From assembly GCA_017853835.1 (NCBI GenBank), contig JAFMIU010000013.1, positions 1 through 56,656 of the forward strand: DNA of 56,656 bases, written 5' to 3'. The DNA is from Pirellulales bacterium (GTDB lineage: Bacteria; Planctomycetota; Planctomycetia; Pirellulales; UBA1268). Of the stretch, positions 9,386-17,851 are shown one piece after another (the stretch's first letter is position 1; the number at the start of each line of letters is the position of its first letter). A model generated the notes under the pieces. That model ran no database searches and was not told where the DNA came from. It worked only from the letters and a program-made list of their open reading frames with translations. Made by a program: the position numbers and the translations under genes.

Positions 9386-10708
9386 TCACCGCCGCGGTGA
9401 GAGCCGTTCGAGCCGTCGCTCGAGGCCATCGATGACCGAGCGGAGCAGGCGCACCTCGCGACGAAGGGCCGATGCCTCGTCCGACTCGACGGGCCGTCGG
9501 GCGGTCGTGGGGCCGGGCATGAGCGTGGGCGCGGTGACGGGCTGAAGGCTGTCACTCGCAAGCGCCTGCTCCAGCGGCAGTTCGAGCGTTTGCAGGACCA
9601 CTTCCGCCTGATGGGCGTCACCGCCGGGCAGTACGTACCGGAGCGTGACCGGTCGGTCGATCGGTCCGGCCGTGACCAGTTCCGTCAGTTCCGCGGGCGA
9701 CCGAACGGGTTGACCCGCCAGGGCGACGATCACACTCCCGGCAGGGATGCCGGCCTTCGACGCGGGCAGATCGCCGACCACGCCCACCACATAGGCCCCT
9801 GCCTGCTGGTTGAGCCGGAACCGCTCCTGAATGCTCGCGTCGATCGGAACGGTGCGAACACCCAGGGCCGTTCGCCCTGGCGTCGCCGCAGGGATGGGGG
9901 GGGATGGGGCGGCGAAGCTCCCAGGTGCCGAGGCCGGTCGATCCGGAATGGCGGGTGTGGAAGGAGCCATCGGCGGCGGTGGTGCCATCGGCGGCGGTGC
10001 AGGAATCGCAGCCGTCGAGGCGGCGGCTGGAAGCGACGGGAGCGCCGCTGGAGCGGTGACCTCGGGTGGGGCCGCGAGCACCGAGGGTGTGGCGGAAGGA
10101 ATGGCATCGGATGCCGCAGCGGGGGCGGGGGAGGCCTGCCAGTCGGGGCCCGGCGCCGCGGCACCGGTTGCGGCGGGACGCACCGCTGCGACGAGCGTGA
10201 CGTCGCTGACCTGCTCGCCCCGAACCACCGACACATGGACCGGCTGGCCGGCCGAGATCGCGGTCAGCACCTGTGACGCGTGGTCGGCACTTTCGATCGC
10301 GACTCCATTGACCGCCCGGAGTTCGTCGCCGGCTACCAGCCCGGAACGGGCAGCGGGCCCCTGCGGCACGACCTCGACGATCGACCAGCGGCCCGGGGTG
10401 GCCGATTCGGCGATCGCCATGCCAAGCCAGCCCGCCGCAGCCGGCTCGCGGGCTGACGGCGCCGACGGGCGATCGTCGTCAGCGATGGCCGCCGGGGCAT
10501 TCGGAGCAGCCTCGGTGGTGGGGCGTGCAAACGGAAGGGCGACCGGTTCTCCAATCGAGATGTCGCCCGGCTGAAACGGCGGCGCCGATGATTCCTCGGC
10601 AACGGCGGCAAGCGGTCGCAGCATTGCCATCACCGCGACAAGCAGGCCGACGGCGCACGAACCAACAGCGAGAGCCGCGTGTCGATGACGTGTCGTGGGG
10701 TGGTGCAT
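9386..10708 (-). CDS. Membrane-anchored protein with two PDZ domains
   Basis: A 440-residue protein. Residues 11-35 form a signal or membrane anchor. PDZ domain 1 lies at about 90-175 (GWLGMAIAES, then GPAARSGLVAGDELRAVNG). A linker of about 95 residues made almost only of Ala, Pro and Ser follows. PDZ domain 2 is at about 275-370 (ALGVRTVPID, then PASKAGIPAGSVIVALAG). A short charged coiled coil, LRREVRLLRSVIDGLERRLE, ends the chain. There is no protease domain, so it is more likely a periplasmic scaffold or substrate-binding partner than a DegP enzyme. The start was set at MHHPTTRH because the upstream frame is Arg/Pro-rich; no clear ribosome site is visible. It is divergent from dnaA. Confidence 0.75.
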   Translation of the reverse strand: MHHPTTRHRHAALAVGSCAVGLLVAVMAMLRPLAAVAEESSAPPFQPGDISIGEPVALPFARPTTEAAPNAPAAIADDDRPSAPSAREPAAAGWLGMAIAESATPGRWSIVEVVPQGPAARSGLVAGDELRAVNGVAIESADHASQVLTAISAGQPVHVSVVRGEQVSDVTLVAAVRPAATGAAAPGPDWQASPAPAAASDAIPSATPSVLAAPPEVTAPAALPSLPAAASTAAIPAPPPMAPPPPMAPSTPAIPDRPASAPGSFAAPSPPIPAATPGRTALGVRTVPIDASIQERFRLNQQAGAYVVGVVGDLPASKAGIPAGSVIVALAGQPVRSPAELTELVTAGPIDRPVTLRYVLPGGDAHQAEVVLQTLELPLEQALASDSLQPVTAPTLMPGPTTARRPVESDEASALRREVRLLRSVIDGLERRLERLSPRR

Positions 10709-10817
10709 CGGTTGCTCGGGCGATCCTGGAATCCGGCCCGCCCAGCGAGCCCGGGCCACAGTATACGGCGACGCCCGGACGGCGGGAGGCGCTCCCACAT
10801 CAGCCGCAAAACAGGGC

Positions 10818-10842
10818 AAAAAAAGACCCTTCGGCTGGGGTC
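10818..10842 (-). terminator. Rho-independent terminator on the minus strand
   Basis: On the minus strand GACCC and GGGTC form a five-base-pair stem around an eight-base loop, followed at once by seven T (10824-10818). It lies 110 bases upstream of the PDZ gene, so it would stop transcripts before that gene rather than after one. It could end a small RNA from the dnaA upstream region or act as a leader attenuator. Confidence 0.5.
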
Positions 10843-10847
10843 ACAAG

Positions 10848-10856
10848 TTGTGCACA
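10848..10856 (+). promoter_or_regulatory. Possible DnaA box
   Basis: TTGTGCACA matches the DnaA box consensus TTWTNCACA at eight of nine positions. It lies 120 bases upstream of the dnaA promoter, where autoregulatory boxes are common. A single copy is weak evidence. Confidence 0.3.
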
Positions 10857-10975
10857 CCCTCGCCGACATGCACGCCTGTGCGGTAGCGTGTCGCGCGGGG
10901 CGGACAATTCGCGACGTGCATCGAGAACCCATCGGGCCGTTGCATGCCGTCGTCTGCCAGCGATGCTGGCGCGGT

Positions 10976-11003
10976 TTGACAGCACTGCAGGCACTTCTAT
11001 ACT
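10976..11003 (+). promoter_or_regulatory. Sigma-70 promoter of dnaA
   Basis: TTGACA (10976-10981) is followed after 16 bases by TATACT (10998-11003), a perfect minus-35 and a five-of-six minus-10. It lies 95 bases before the dnaA ATG. It is the best promoter match I noticed in this GC-rich window. Confidence 0.75.
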
Positions 11004-11097
11004 CGCGCCGCTTCGTCGATGTGAGCCGCTGCTCAGTGACGGGAAACCACGGATGAAACGGCCGGATGCCTCGTGGCGCCGGCACAAGGAAGGATCC

Positions 11098-12576
11098 ATG
11101 CGGAACACTGCTGCCGTTGTCGACGTGCGTGCCGATCAGTCGGCCGCCACGAGGATTCTGCAGGCGTTTCAGACGCGGATTGGACCGGATCGTTTTGCCG
11201 TCTGGTTTGGCGACGCGTCCTGCCGCATCGACGCGGAAACCACGGGCGAGCCGCCGCGAGTGACGCTCACCGTCGGTGCCGGCGGAACGCACGAATGGCT
11301 TCGCAGGATGTTTCGTGCCGAGGTTGAGGCCTCGGTGACGGAGGCCTGCGGGGTGGCGCTGCCGGTGGTATGGCAGGGGGACGAGCGGGGCGACGCCGAC
11401 GTGCCGCAGTCGAAGGCGCGTGCCGCCGATGTTCCGAAGCCGGCTCGGCCGGCGAGCGCTCTTGCGGTCGTGAGAGCATCCAAGCCCGCCGCCGGTCATG
11501 CCGTGCCGTCGTCGGCCTCCCCGGCCTGTGCGGCCTCTCGTCGGACCACGCGGTCGCTCGCCGAGTTTGTCGTCGGCCCGAGCAATCGCATGGCGTTTGG
11601 CGCCGTGGAAATGGCCGTCGCCCGTCCGGGCGAGATGTCGCCGCTCGTGCTCCACGGCCCAAGTGGTGTGGGGAAGACGCACCTGCTCGAGGCGATGGGG
11701 GAGCGGGCGCGGGAGATGCACCCTGGCATCAACGCCGTCTGTCTCTCCGCCGAACAGTTCACGACGGCCTTTCTTCAGGCGCTCCACGCCGGCGGGCTTC
11801 CCGGCTTCCGTCGAACCTGTCGCGGGGCCGATCTGCTCTGCATCGACGACGTGCAGTTCTTCGCCGGCAAGAAGGCCACCCTCCTCGAACTCCAGCACAC
11901 GGTCGACGCCATGCTTCGCCAGGGGCGTCAGGTCGTGCTGAGCTGTGACCGCGAACTCGACGCGCTCCCCGATCTTGGAGCCGATTTGCAGACCCGCCTC
12001 CGGGGCGGCATGGTGGCCCGGATTCTTCCTCCCGACTACGACGTGCGTCGCGGCATTGTGGCCTCGCTCTGCAGCCGTCGGCGTCTGTCGGTTCCAGACG
12101 ACGTGATCCACTACGTGGCAACGTCGATGACGCGCCATGCCCGGGAGTTGTTCGGGGCCGTCAACCGCCTCGAAGCCACCGGCCAGATGCTCGGCATTCC
12201 GGTGACGCTCGGCATGGCTGAAGAGTCGCTGTCGGATTTGGTGCGTTCAAGCGCCCGCAGCGTGCGGCTCGCCGACGTGGAACGGGCTGTGTGCAAGGCC
12301 TTTGGCATCGATGCTGGATGCCTCCAGTCGGCCCGCCGCACCAGGGCCTCGAGCCAGCCGAGGATGCTGGCGATGTATCTCGCCCGCAAGCACACCCAGG
12401 CGGCGCTCGCCGAGATCGGCGCCTACTTCGGCCGTCGCAGCCATTCCACCGTCATCGCCGCCCAGAAAGCGATCGGAGAGTGGGTGTCGAAGGGATCGTC
12501 GATCACGCTTGCCGACGCCTCGTGGGACGTCGAAGAGGCGATCCGTCGCGTGGAAGACGTGCTCCGCGCCGGGTGA
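11098..12576 (+). CDS. dnaA: Chromosomal replication initiator DnaA
   Basis: A 492-residue AAA+ initiator. Domain I is at about 10-85 (TRILQAFQTRIGPDRFAVWF) and domain II is an Ala/Pro/Ser-rich linker at about 95-150. The ATPase domain has Walker A GPSGVGKTHL near 190 and Walker B LLCIDDVQF near 245. Domain IV ends in ARKHTQAALAEIGAYFGRRS, then HSTVIAAQKAI. In the DNA-recognition helix the usual GGRDHTTVLHA reads GRRSHSTVIAA, with Ser for Asp and Ala for the second His, a change that may be lineage-typical. The ATG at 11098 has AAGGAAGG six bases upstream and a strong promoter; the frame open from 10525 is not coding. dnaN and recF are not adjacent. Confidence 0.93.
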   Translation: MRNTAAVVDVRADQSAATRILQAFQTRIGPDRFAVWFGDASCRIDAETTGEPPRVTLTVGAGGTHEWLRRMFRAEVEASVTEACGVALPVVWQGDERGDADVPQSKARAADVPKPARPASALAVVRASKPAAGHAVPSSASPACAASRRTTRSLAEFVVGPSNRMAFGAVEMAVARPGEMSPLVLHGPSGVGKTHLLEAMGERAREMHPGINAVCLSAEQFTTAFLQALHAGGLPGFRRTCRGADLLCIDDVQFFAGKKATLLELQHTVDAMLRQGRQVVLSCDRELDALPDLGADLQTRLRGGMVARILPPDYDVRRGIVASLCSRRRLSVPDDVIHYVATSMTRHARELFGAVNRLEATGQMLGIPVTLGMAEESLSDLVRSSARSVRLADVERAVCKAFGIDAGCLQSARRTRASSQPRMLAMYLARKHTQAALAEIGAYFGRRSHSTVIAAQKAIGEWVSKGSSITLADASWDVEEAIRRVEDVLRAG

Positions 12577-12622
12577 GTGGTCACGGCGGATCGGCTCAAC
12601 GGCCGGCCGGCCCGCTGTTCCG

Positions 12623-13480
12623 TCAGGGCTTCGGCGTGGCGGCGATCACCGATTCATCGAGGCTCGCCTTGTAGCGCACGCTCGACTGAGGCCCGCCGAA
12701 GCCGACGACGCGACGATCGATGCCGGTCTTGCGGCTGATGACACGCCCAGCCTTCAGGTCGAACTCGATCGTGCCGTCCCAAATTCGCTCGAGGAGCCTG
12801 GCTTCGAGTCGTGGGTCGTCGATCGGCGTGAGCACGGTCGTGTCGACCGCGATCGTGGCGATGCCGTCGTGCACGGATTCGAGCCGATACCGCAGCCGCG
12901 TTCGAACGTTCTTCCGTGGGCCATTCGGCACCTCCACCACCACCTCCTGCGGAACGGTCCACTCTTTGCCCTCGGGCACGGCCTCCTCCGGCAGGGGCAC
13001 GACCACGAGATCACCGGTGGCGGCTGGAGGGCACGGACGAAGCTCGCGCCGGTCAAGCACGCGGCCATCCGGCGTGACTTTGAGTCGCACCAGCGGAACC
13101 CGCAGGCTGTGGGGCACGAGCTCATATCCCGGGGGTGGCTCGTCGGTGCTTCCGCTCGACCAGCGAACCTCGCCATGGTCGCTCGTGCGAGAGGTCATCG
13201 TGACGTCATCGACCGATTGTTCGAGCGTCGCAACCCCGTCGGCATCGACAGCGACCACGAGCCACGTCTTCGTCGAGTCGGTCATGGTTTCCACCGACTG
13301 CGTGGTGCCGTTCATCGTCGTCTCGGTGAGCGCCCGGTGTGCCACCCGCATGGCGAGCTTTTGGTCGGGCGTGAACCGATAGCGAAGCGTCACGCCGTCG
13401 GTGGTTGCTGCCATCGAGCGAGGCACCACGAGCATCGCGAGTGCCAACGCCGTGAGCCACATCGGCGGCCTGCCGGTCAT
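12623..13480 (-). CDS. Secreted protein of unknown function (DUF6263-like)
   Basis: A 285-residue protein with a signal peptide (residues 1-24, ending SMAA) followed by a single domain. The pattern LRYRFTPDQKLAMRVAHRA, repeated Thr/Ser-rich beta strands, KTWLVVAVDADGVATLEQSV and later EFDLKAGRVISRKTG resembles planctomycete secreted proteins in the DUF6263 group; this is from memory and not certain. The ATG overlaps the nadK stop as ATGA, which fixes the start and suggests translational coupling at the end of the xseA-to-nadK string. No catalytic motif is visible. It is convergent with dnaA. Confidence 0.7.
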   Translation of the reverse strand: MTGRPPMWLTALALAMLVVPRSMAATTDGVTLRYRFTPDQKLAMRVAHRALTETTMNGTTQSVETMTDSTKTWLVVAVDADGVATLEQSVDDVTMTSRTSDHGEVRWSSGSTDEPPPGYELVPHSLRVPLVRLKVTPDGRVLDRRELRPCPPAATGDLVVVPLPEEAVPEGKEWTVPQEVVVEVPNGPRKNVRTRLRYRLESVHDGIATIAVDTTVLTPIDDPRLEARLLERIWDGTIEFDLKAGRVISRKTGIDRRVVGFGGPQSSVRYKASLDESVIAATPKP

Positions 13481-14406
13481 GCGCCACCTCGCGACGTCGG
13501 ACGTTCGGCGGCACGGAGACCACCCCCCCAGGCAAGTTTGTCGCGAAGCGTGCGGTAGTAGCCGTGACGCCCCGTCTCCACGAGCGTGAACCGCGGCTCC
13601 GCACGACGGATGAGGATTCGATCGCCGGCGGCAAGCGGGGTGATCACCCGGCCGTCGACCACGCATGCCGATCCGATGTTGGGGTCAGGAACCACGATCT
13701 CGTAGGCGCGGGATGCGGAATCGACCACGGTGCGGTTGGTGAGGGTGTGGGGATTGAGTGGCGTGAAGACGAAGGCGTCGAGGTCCTTGCGGATGATCGG
13801 GCCTCCGGCCGAGAGGTTGTAGGCGGTCGAGCCCACCGGCGTCGAGATGATCAGGCCGTCGGCTCGGTAGGTCGTCGCGGGCTCACCGTCGACGTCGAGA
13901 CGGATTTCAATCATCGAAAACGGTGGGCCGGCGAGGATCGAGGTTTCGTTGAGGCCGAGTTCCCGGAGTAGGGTGCCGTCCGTTCGCACGATGTCGGTCT
14001 CAAACATCAGATGATCGACGGGCCGAAACCGGCCGGCGAGGATCTCCTCGAGGGCGAGGCGGGCGTCGGCCCTCGGCACATCGGCGAGAAACCCGAGACG
14101 CCCCAGATTCACGCCGAGCACCGGAACCTGGTGGTAGCCCATCCAGCGGGCCGTGCGCAGGATCGAGCCGTCGCCGCCGAGCACGACAACGAGGTCGGCG
14201 TCGGCGGGGCAGGCGGTCGCGGGGGTTGGCGTGCCGTCGTCGGCGGTGGAGAGGCACTCGTGCACGGTGTGGCCGGCGTGGCGAAGCATCGTGGCCAGGA
14301 GATGCGATTCCTCGGCCACCGGCGCAAGCTTGCCGGCTCCGACGATCACGAATCGCACCGGGTGCGCGGCTGCGTGGCCGGCGCGGAGCCGTGGGCCGTT
14401 GGCCAT
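13477..14406 (-). CDS. nadK: NAD kinase
   Basis: NadK phosphorylates NAD to NADP. The 309-residue protein has the catalytic GGDG at residues 77-80 (VVVLGGDGSILRTA), then LGVNLGRLGFLAD near 97, NETSILAG near 170, and the DGLIISTPVGSTAYNLSAGG block near 205, all NadK signatures. The ATG at 14406 has GGAGG eight bases upstream, just 20 bases after the dxs stop. NADP supply next to dxs makes sense because the DXP pathway consumes NADPH. The first 14 residues have no clear homology. Confidence 0.95.
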   Translation of the reverse strand: MANGPRLRAGHAAAHPVRFVIVGAGKLAPVAEESHLLATMLRHAGHTVHECLSTADDGTPTPATACPADADLVVVLGGDGSILRTARWMGYHQVPVLGVNLGRLGFLADVPRADARLALEEILAGRFRPVDHLMFETDIVRTDGTLLRELGLNETSILAGPPFSMIEIRLDVDGEPATTYRADGLIISTPVGSTAYNLSAGGPIIRKDLDAFVFTPLNPHTLTNRTVVDSASRAYEIVVPDPNIGSACVVDGRVITPLAAGDRILIRRAEPRFTLVETGRHGYYRTLRDKLAWGGGLRAAERPTSRGGA

Positions 14407-14426
14407 GTGCGTCGCCTCCGAAGGGG

Positions 14427-16346
14427 TCAGCGGGTGGCGGTCGCGTGTTCCTGCCCGTGGCCGGTGGCGGAGCGGCCCGCCAGACGCCGGCATGTGGCGG
14501 CGATTCCCGCCGCATCGAGGCCGAGATCAGCCAAGAGTTCCGCCCGCTCGCCATGCTCGACGAAACGATCCGGAAGGCCGAGGCGCACGATCGGGCCCGA
14601 TCGCACGCCGGCGTCGTTGACCGCCTCCAGCACGGCGCTGCCGAATCCCGTCGGCAGCGTGTTTTCCTCGAGCGTGACCGTCCATGGAGCGGCTTCGATC
14701 CGCTGCAGGAGCTGTGGGTCGAGCGGCTTCACGAACCGCGCGTTGGCGACGGCCACGTCGAGCCCTTCCTTCCGGAGCGTGGCGGCCGCCTTGAGGGCCT
14801 CGCCGAGCAGTGTGCCGCAGACGATCACGAGACCGTCGCTGCCTTCCGCGAGCATCTCGCTGCGTCCCAGTTCGATCGGGGAACGTTCCCCGCCGTGCCG
14901 TTCGACCGCTGCCTTGGGGTAGCGGATGGCAACCGGACCATCGTGGGTGAGGGCCCAGTCAAGCATCGCCTTCAGGTCGGACTCGTCCCCGGGAGCCATC
15001 ACGGCGAGGTTGGGGAACAGTCGCATGTAGCCGAGGTCGTACGAGCCGTGATGGGTCGGGCCGTCAGGGCCGGTCAGGCCGGCACGGTCCATCATGAAGA
15101 TCACCGGGAGGTTCTGCAGGCTCACTTCCTGGAAGACCTGGTCGAACGATCGCTGGAGAAACGTGCTGTAGATGTCGACGATCGGACGGCAGCCAGCCTT
15201 GGCCTGGCCGGCTGCGAAGGCCACCGCGTGGGATTCACAGATGCCGACGTCGAAGAAGCGGTCGGCAAACTCGGACCGCACGGGCTCGAGTTTGTTGCCC
15301 TGGCACATCGCCGCCGTCATCACCGTGACGCGCGGGTCGCGACGCATGGCCTCGCCGATCGCCTGCGAGGCCACGTCGGTGTAGGCGGGCGTCGAGGATT
15401 TCTTGACCGACACGACGCAGTCGTCGTCGTCACACTCAAACGGCGCCGGGGTGTGGAAGAAGACAGGATCGGCCTCGGCCGGCTTGAAGCCATGTCCCTT
15501 CTCCGTCAGGACGTGCAGGAGGATCGGGCCCTCCTCGTCCTTGACCATCTCGAGGTAGCGAATGAGGTTGGGAAGTGAGTGTCCTTCCACCGGGCCGAAG
15601 TAGCGGACTCCCAACGCCTCGAACAGCATGCCACCGTGGAGCGACGCCTTGAGGGAATCCTTCACGTTGGTGAGCATTCGTTCCATCTGCTCGCCCACCA
15701 TCGGCACGCCCTTGATCATCTCGCCGGCCTGATGCTTGAGGCCGCGATACCAGGGATTGGTGCGGACGGAGTCGAGGTACTCGGCCAGGGCTCCCACCCG
15801 CGGGCAGATCGACATCTTGTTGTCGTTGAGGATCACGAGCATCCGCTGCTTGAGGAAGCCGGCGTTGTTGAGGGCCTCAAACACGATGCCGGAGGGAAGG
15901 GCGCCGTCGCCGATCACCGCCACGGAGTGGCGATCGTGTTCACCGCGGAGGAAGTCGCCGCTGGCGAGGCCGAGGGCCGTCGACACGCTGCATCCGGCGT
16001 GACCCGTCATGAACAGGTCGTAGGGGCTCTCCTCCGGATTCGGGTAGCCCATCAATCCGCCCTTGGTGCGGATGGTGCCAAATCGGCCGAACCGTCCGGT
16101 GACGAGCTTGTGGGGGTAGATCTGGTGGCCCGTGTCCCAGATGAGCCGGTCGCGGCTGAAGTCGTAGACCCGGTGGAGGGCCAGGCAGAGTTCGACGACG
16201 CCGAGATTCGAGGCGAAGTGGGCGGTGCGGCTCGTCGCCACCTCGCACAACGCGCGGCGCATCTCCGTGGCGAGCTGCTCCAGCTGCTCGATCGAGAGCG
16301 CCCGCAGATCGCGAGGGGAGAGGATGGAGGGAAGGATGTCGGCCAT
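14427..16346 (-). CDS. dxs: 1-deoxy-D-xylulose-5-phosphate synthase
   Basis: DXS condenses pyruvate and glyceraldehyde 3-phosphate with thiamine diphosphate, the first step of the non-mevalonate isoprenoid pathway. The 639-residue protein has IWDTGHQIYPHKLVTGR (69-85), the thiamine motif from GDG (146-148) to NDN (174-176), and DRAGLTGPDGPTHHGSYDLG in the pyrimidine domain. The segment usually FGAGHSSTSIS reads FMTGHAGCSVS, and the usual AEQHAV reads CESHAV, a divergent but coherent variant. It lies 21 bases after the polyprenyl synthase gene in the same direction, a common bacterial pairing. Confidence 0.93.
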   Translation of the reverse strand: MADILPSILSPRDLRALSIEQLEQLATEMRRALCEVATSRTAHFASNLGVVELCLALHRVYDFSRDRLIWDTGHQIYPHKLVTGRFGRFGTIRTKGGLMGYPNPEESPYDLFMTGHAGCSVSTALGLASGDFLRGEHDRHSVAVIGDGALPSGIVFEALNNAGFLKQRMLVILNDNKMSICPRVGALAEYLDSVRTNPWYRGLKHQAGEMIKGVPMVGEQMERMLTNVKDSLKASLHGGMLFEALGVRYFGPVEGHSLPNLIRYLEMVKDEEGPILLHVLTEKGHGFKPAEADPVFFHTPAPFECDDDDCVVSVKKSSTPAYTDVASQAIGEAMRRDPRVTVMTAAMCQGNKLEPVRSEFADRFFDVGICESHAVAFAAGQAKAGCRPIVDIYSTFLQRSFDQVFQEVSLQNLPVIFMMDRAGLTGPDGPTHHGSYDLGYMRLFPNLAVMAPGDESDLKAMLDWALTHDGPVAIRYPKAAVERHGGERSPIELGRSEMLAEGSDGLVIVCGTLLGEALKAAATLRKEGLDVAVANARFVKPLDPQLLQRIEAAPWTVTLEENTLPTGFGSAVLEAVNDAGVRSGPIVRLGLPDRFVEHGERAELLADLGLDAAGIAATCRRLAGRSATGHGQEHATATR

Positions 16347-16367
16347 GGAATTGTCCTGCGTGGGCTC

Positions 16368-17378
16368 CTAATGATCGCGGGCGACGACCCATCGGGCGAG
16401 GGCGGCGAGTTCCGCGGCCGATTCACCGAAAGATTGGACGGAGGCGACCGCCTCGTCGGCCAACGCGACGGCCCGCGATCGGGCAGCCGCGGGTCCGGCG
16501 GCGGTGGGGTAGGTGATTTTTCCGCGGGCGGCGTCCTTGCCAACGCGTTTGCCCATCGCGGCCTCCGTTCCCTCGGCATCGAGCAGATCGTCGGCGATCT
16601 GGAAGGCGATGCCAAACGCACGGCCGAAGCGGGTGAGTGCCTCCACCTGGTCGGCGCCGGCTCCCGACGCGAGGGCACCGAGCTGGAGGGACGCCACGAA
16701 GAGGGCGCCGGTTTTGCGACGGTTGATCCGGTCCATCCAGGCAATCTGCTCGGACGGACTGGATGGCTGCGAGATCATCCAGCCACGTTCCGCGGCGAGG
16801 TCGTCGACTTGGCCCCCCACGAGGGCCTCGGCGCCCGCAGCTTTGGCAAGCACGCCGCAGGCACGGCCCGCCACCGCCGACGGCATTCCTCGAGCGAGCG
16901 TCTCGAAGGCCAGAGGCTGGAGGGCGTCCCCGCAGAGAATCGCCGTGGCCTCGTCGAACGCACGATGGCAGGTGGGGCGACCGCGGCGGAGATCGTCGTC
17001 GTCCATGGCGGGTAGGTCGTCATGCACGAGCGAGTAGGCGTGGATGAGTTCCACCGCGACGGCGGCTGGCGCGGCAGCCTTCCAGGCCGTGGCCGCATCG
17101 GCCTGGCTACAGGCCTGGGCCGCCCAGAGCGTCAGCGCCGGCCGAAGCCGTTTGCCCGGGGCAAGCACGGCGTACCGCATCGACTCGACGAGCCGTTCGG
17201 GGGCGTCGGCGGGCAGATTGAAGACGGCGGCGAGGTGCGGTTCCACAAACCCACGAACCCGCTCCAGCGACTCGCGAACCTGCTCGTCGAGCAGAAGGGC
17301 TCGCGTTGCCACCCCGTCGGCTGATCCCACGCCGGCGTCGGGAGTGAAGGCGCTGCTGGTCGAGGGACCGTTCGCCAT
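16368..17378 (-). CDS. Polyprenyl (geranyl/farnesyl) diphosphate synthase
   Basis: A 336-residue trans-isoprenyl diphosphate synthase. It has the first aspartate-rich motif HDDLPAMDDDDLRRGRPTCH near residue 118, a GKRLRP block near 75, GGQVDD in the middle, and the second aspartate-rich motif QIADDLLDAEG near 265. The residues before the first motif (AYSLVHDDLPAMDDDD, with small side chains at -4 and -5) fit a short-chain C15 to C20 product, the IspA type, but chain length cannot be fixed by eye. The ATG at 17378 follows GGAAGG by about nine bases; the longer frame is Arg/Pro-rich. It lies between xseB and dxs. Confidence 0.9.
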   Translation of the reverse strand: MANGPSTSSAFTPDAGVGSADGVATRALLLDEQVRESLERVRGFVEPHLAAVFNLPADAPERLVESMRYAVLAPGKRLRPALTLWAAQACSQADAATAWKAAAPAAVAVELIHAYSLVHDDLPAMDDDDLRRGRPTCHRAFDEATAILCGDALQPLAFETLARGMPSAVAGRACGVLAKAAGAEALVGGQVDDLAAERGWMISQPSSPSEQIAWMDRINRRKTGALFVASLQLGALASGAGADQVEALTRFGRAFGIAFQIADDLLDAEGTEAAMGKRVGKDAARGKITYPTAAGPAAARSRAVALADEAVASVQSFGESAAELAALARWVVARDH

Positions 17379-17509
17379 GCTGCGCGGCCTTCCGTATGGG
17401 GGGAACTGCGGTGGTTTGACGCGTGAGCCGGGGATGCGGTGGGGCGGCATCCGATCCACATTCTTACCGTTTCCGGGAAAAAGTCACCTCGCGCAGTTTT
17501 CCGACCGGA

Positions 17510-17851
17510 TCAGGACTCGTCCATGCCGGGGAGGGTTCGGCTGCGGGCCTTTCGGGGCTTGCTTCGGCCCGCCTCCGTCGGCGGGACGTCGGATGCCGTG
17601 GCGTCATGGGGCACGAGCACGGGGTGGCCGTTTTCATCGAGCCGCACGAGGGTTGCCACCTTCTGTTCGGCAACGGCGAGTTCGTCGTAGAGACGGCGCA
17701 GGAGCGTGACGCCATGTTCGTAGGCGGCGATCGATTCCGAGAGCCCCAGGCTTCCGGATTCAAGCTTCACCACGGCGTCGGCCAGTTCGGCGAGCGACGA
17801 TTCAAACGAGGGGGGCTGGGAAGAATCTGCGGGGTCAGTGGGTGATGGCAT
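17510..17851 (-). CDS. xseB: Exodeoxyribonuclease VII small subunit
   Basis: A 113-residue protein with the family core FESSLAELADAVVKLESGSL followed by GLSESIAAYEHGVTLLRRLY and a terminal AEQKVATL helix (residues about 16-70). It pairs with XseA to degrade single-stranded DNA from both ends. The C-terminal 35 residues are a basic, Pro/Ala-rich tail not found in short homologues (about 80 residues). The start overlaps the xseA end by 17 bases, so the two are translationally coupled. A 131-base gap then separates it from the polyprenyl synthase gene. Confidence 0.9.
   Translation of the reverse strand: MPSPTDPADSSQPPSFESSLAELADAVVKLESGSLGLSESIAAYEHGVTLLRRLYDELAVAEQKVATLVRLDENGHPVLVPHDATASDVPPTEAGRSKPRKARSRTLPGMDES

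Larger units (their letters stand above)
10709..11097. other. dnaA upstream region (non-coding)
   Basis: This is a 389-base gap between the divergent PDZ gene and dnaA. It contains a terminator-like hairpin on the minus strand (10818-10842), a single near-consensus DnaA box TTGTGCACA (10848-10856; one mismatch to TTWTNCACA at the third position) and a strong sigma-70 promoter for dnaA (10976-11003). I find no cluster of DnaA boxes and no AT-rich unwinding element, so it is not called as an origin. Confidence 0.5.

Noticed and set aside
10709..11097. Replication origin next to dnaA
   Set aside because: Only one imperfect DnaA box and no AT-rich stretch; dnaN is absent, and strand skew could not be computed.
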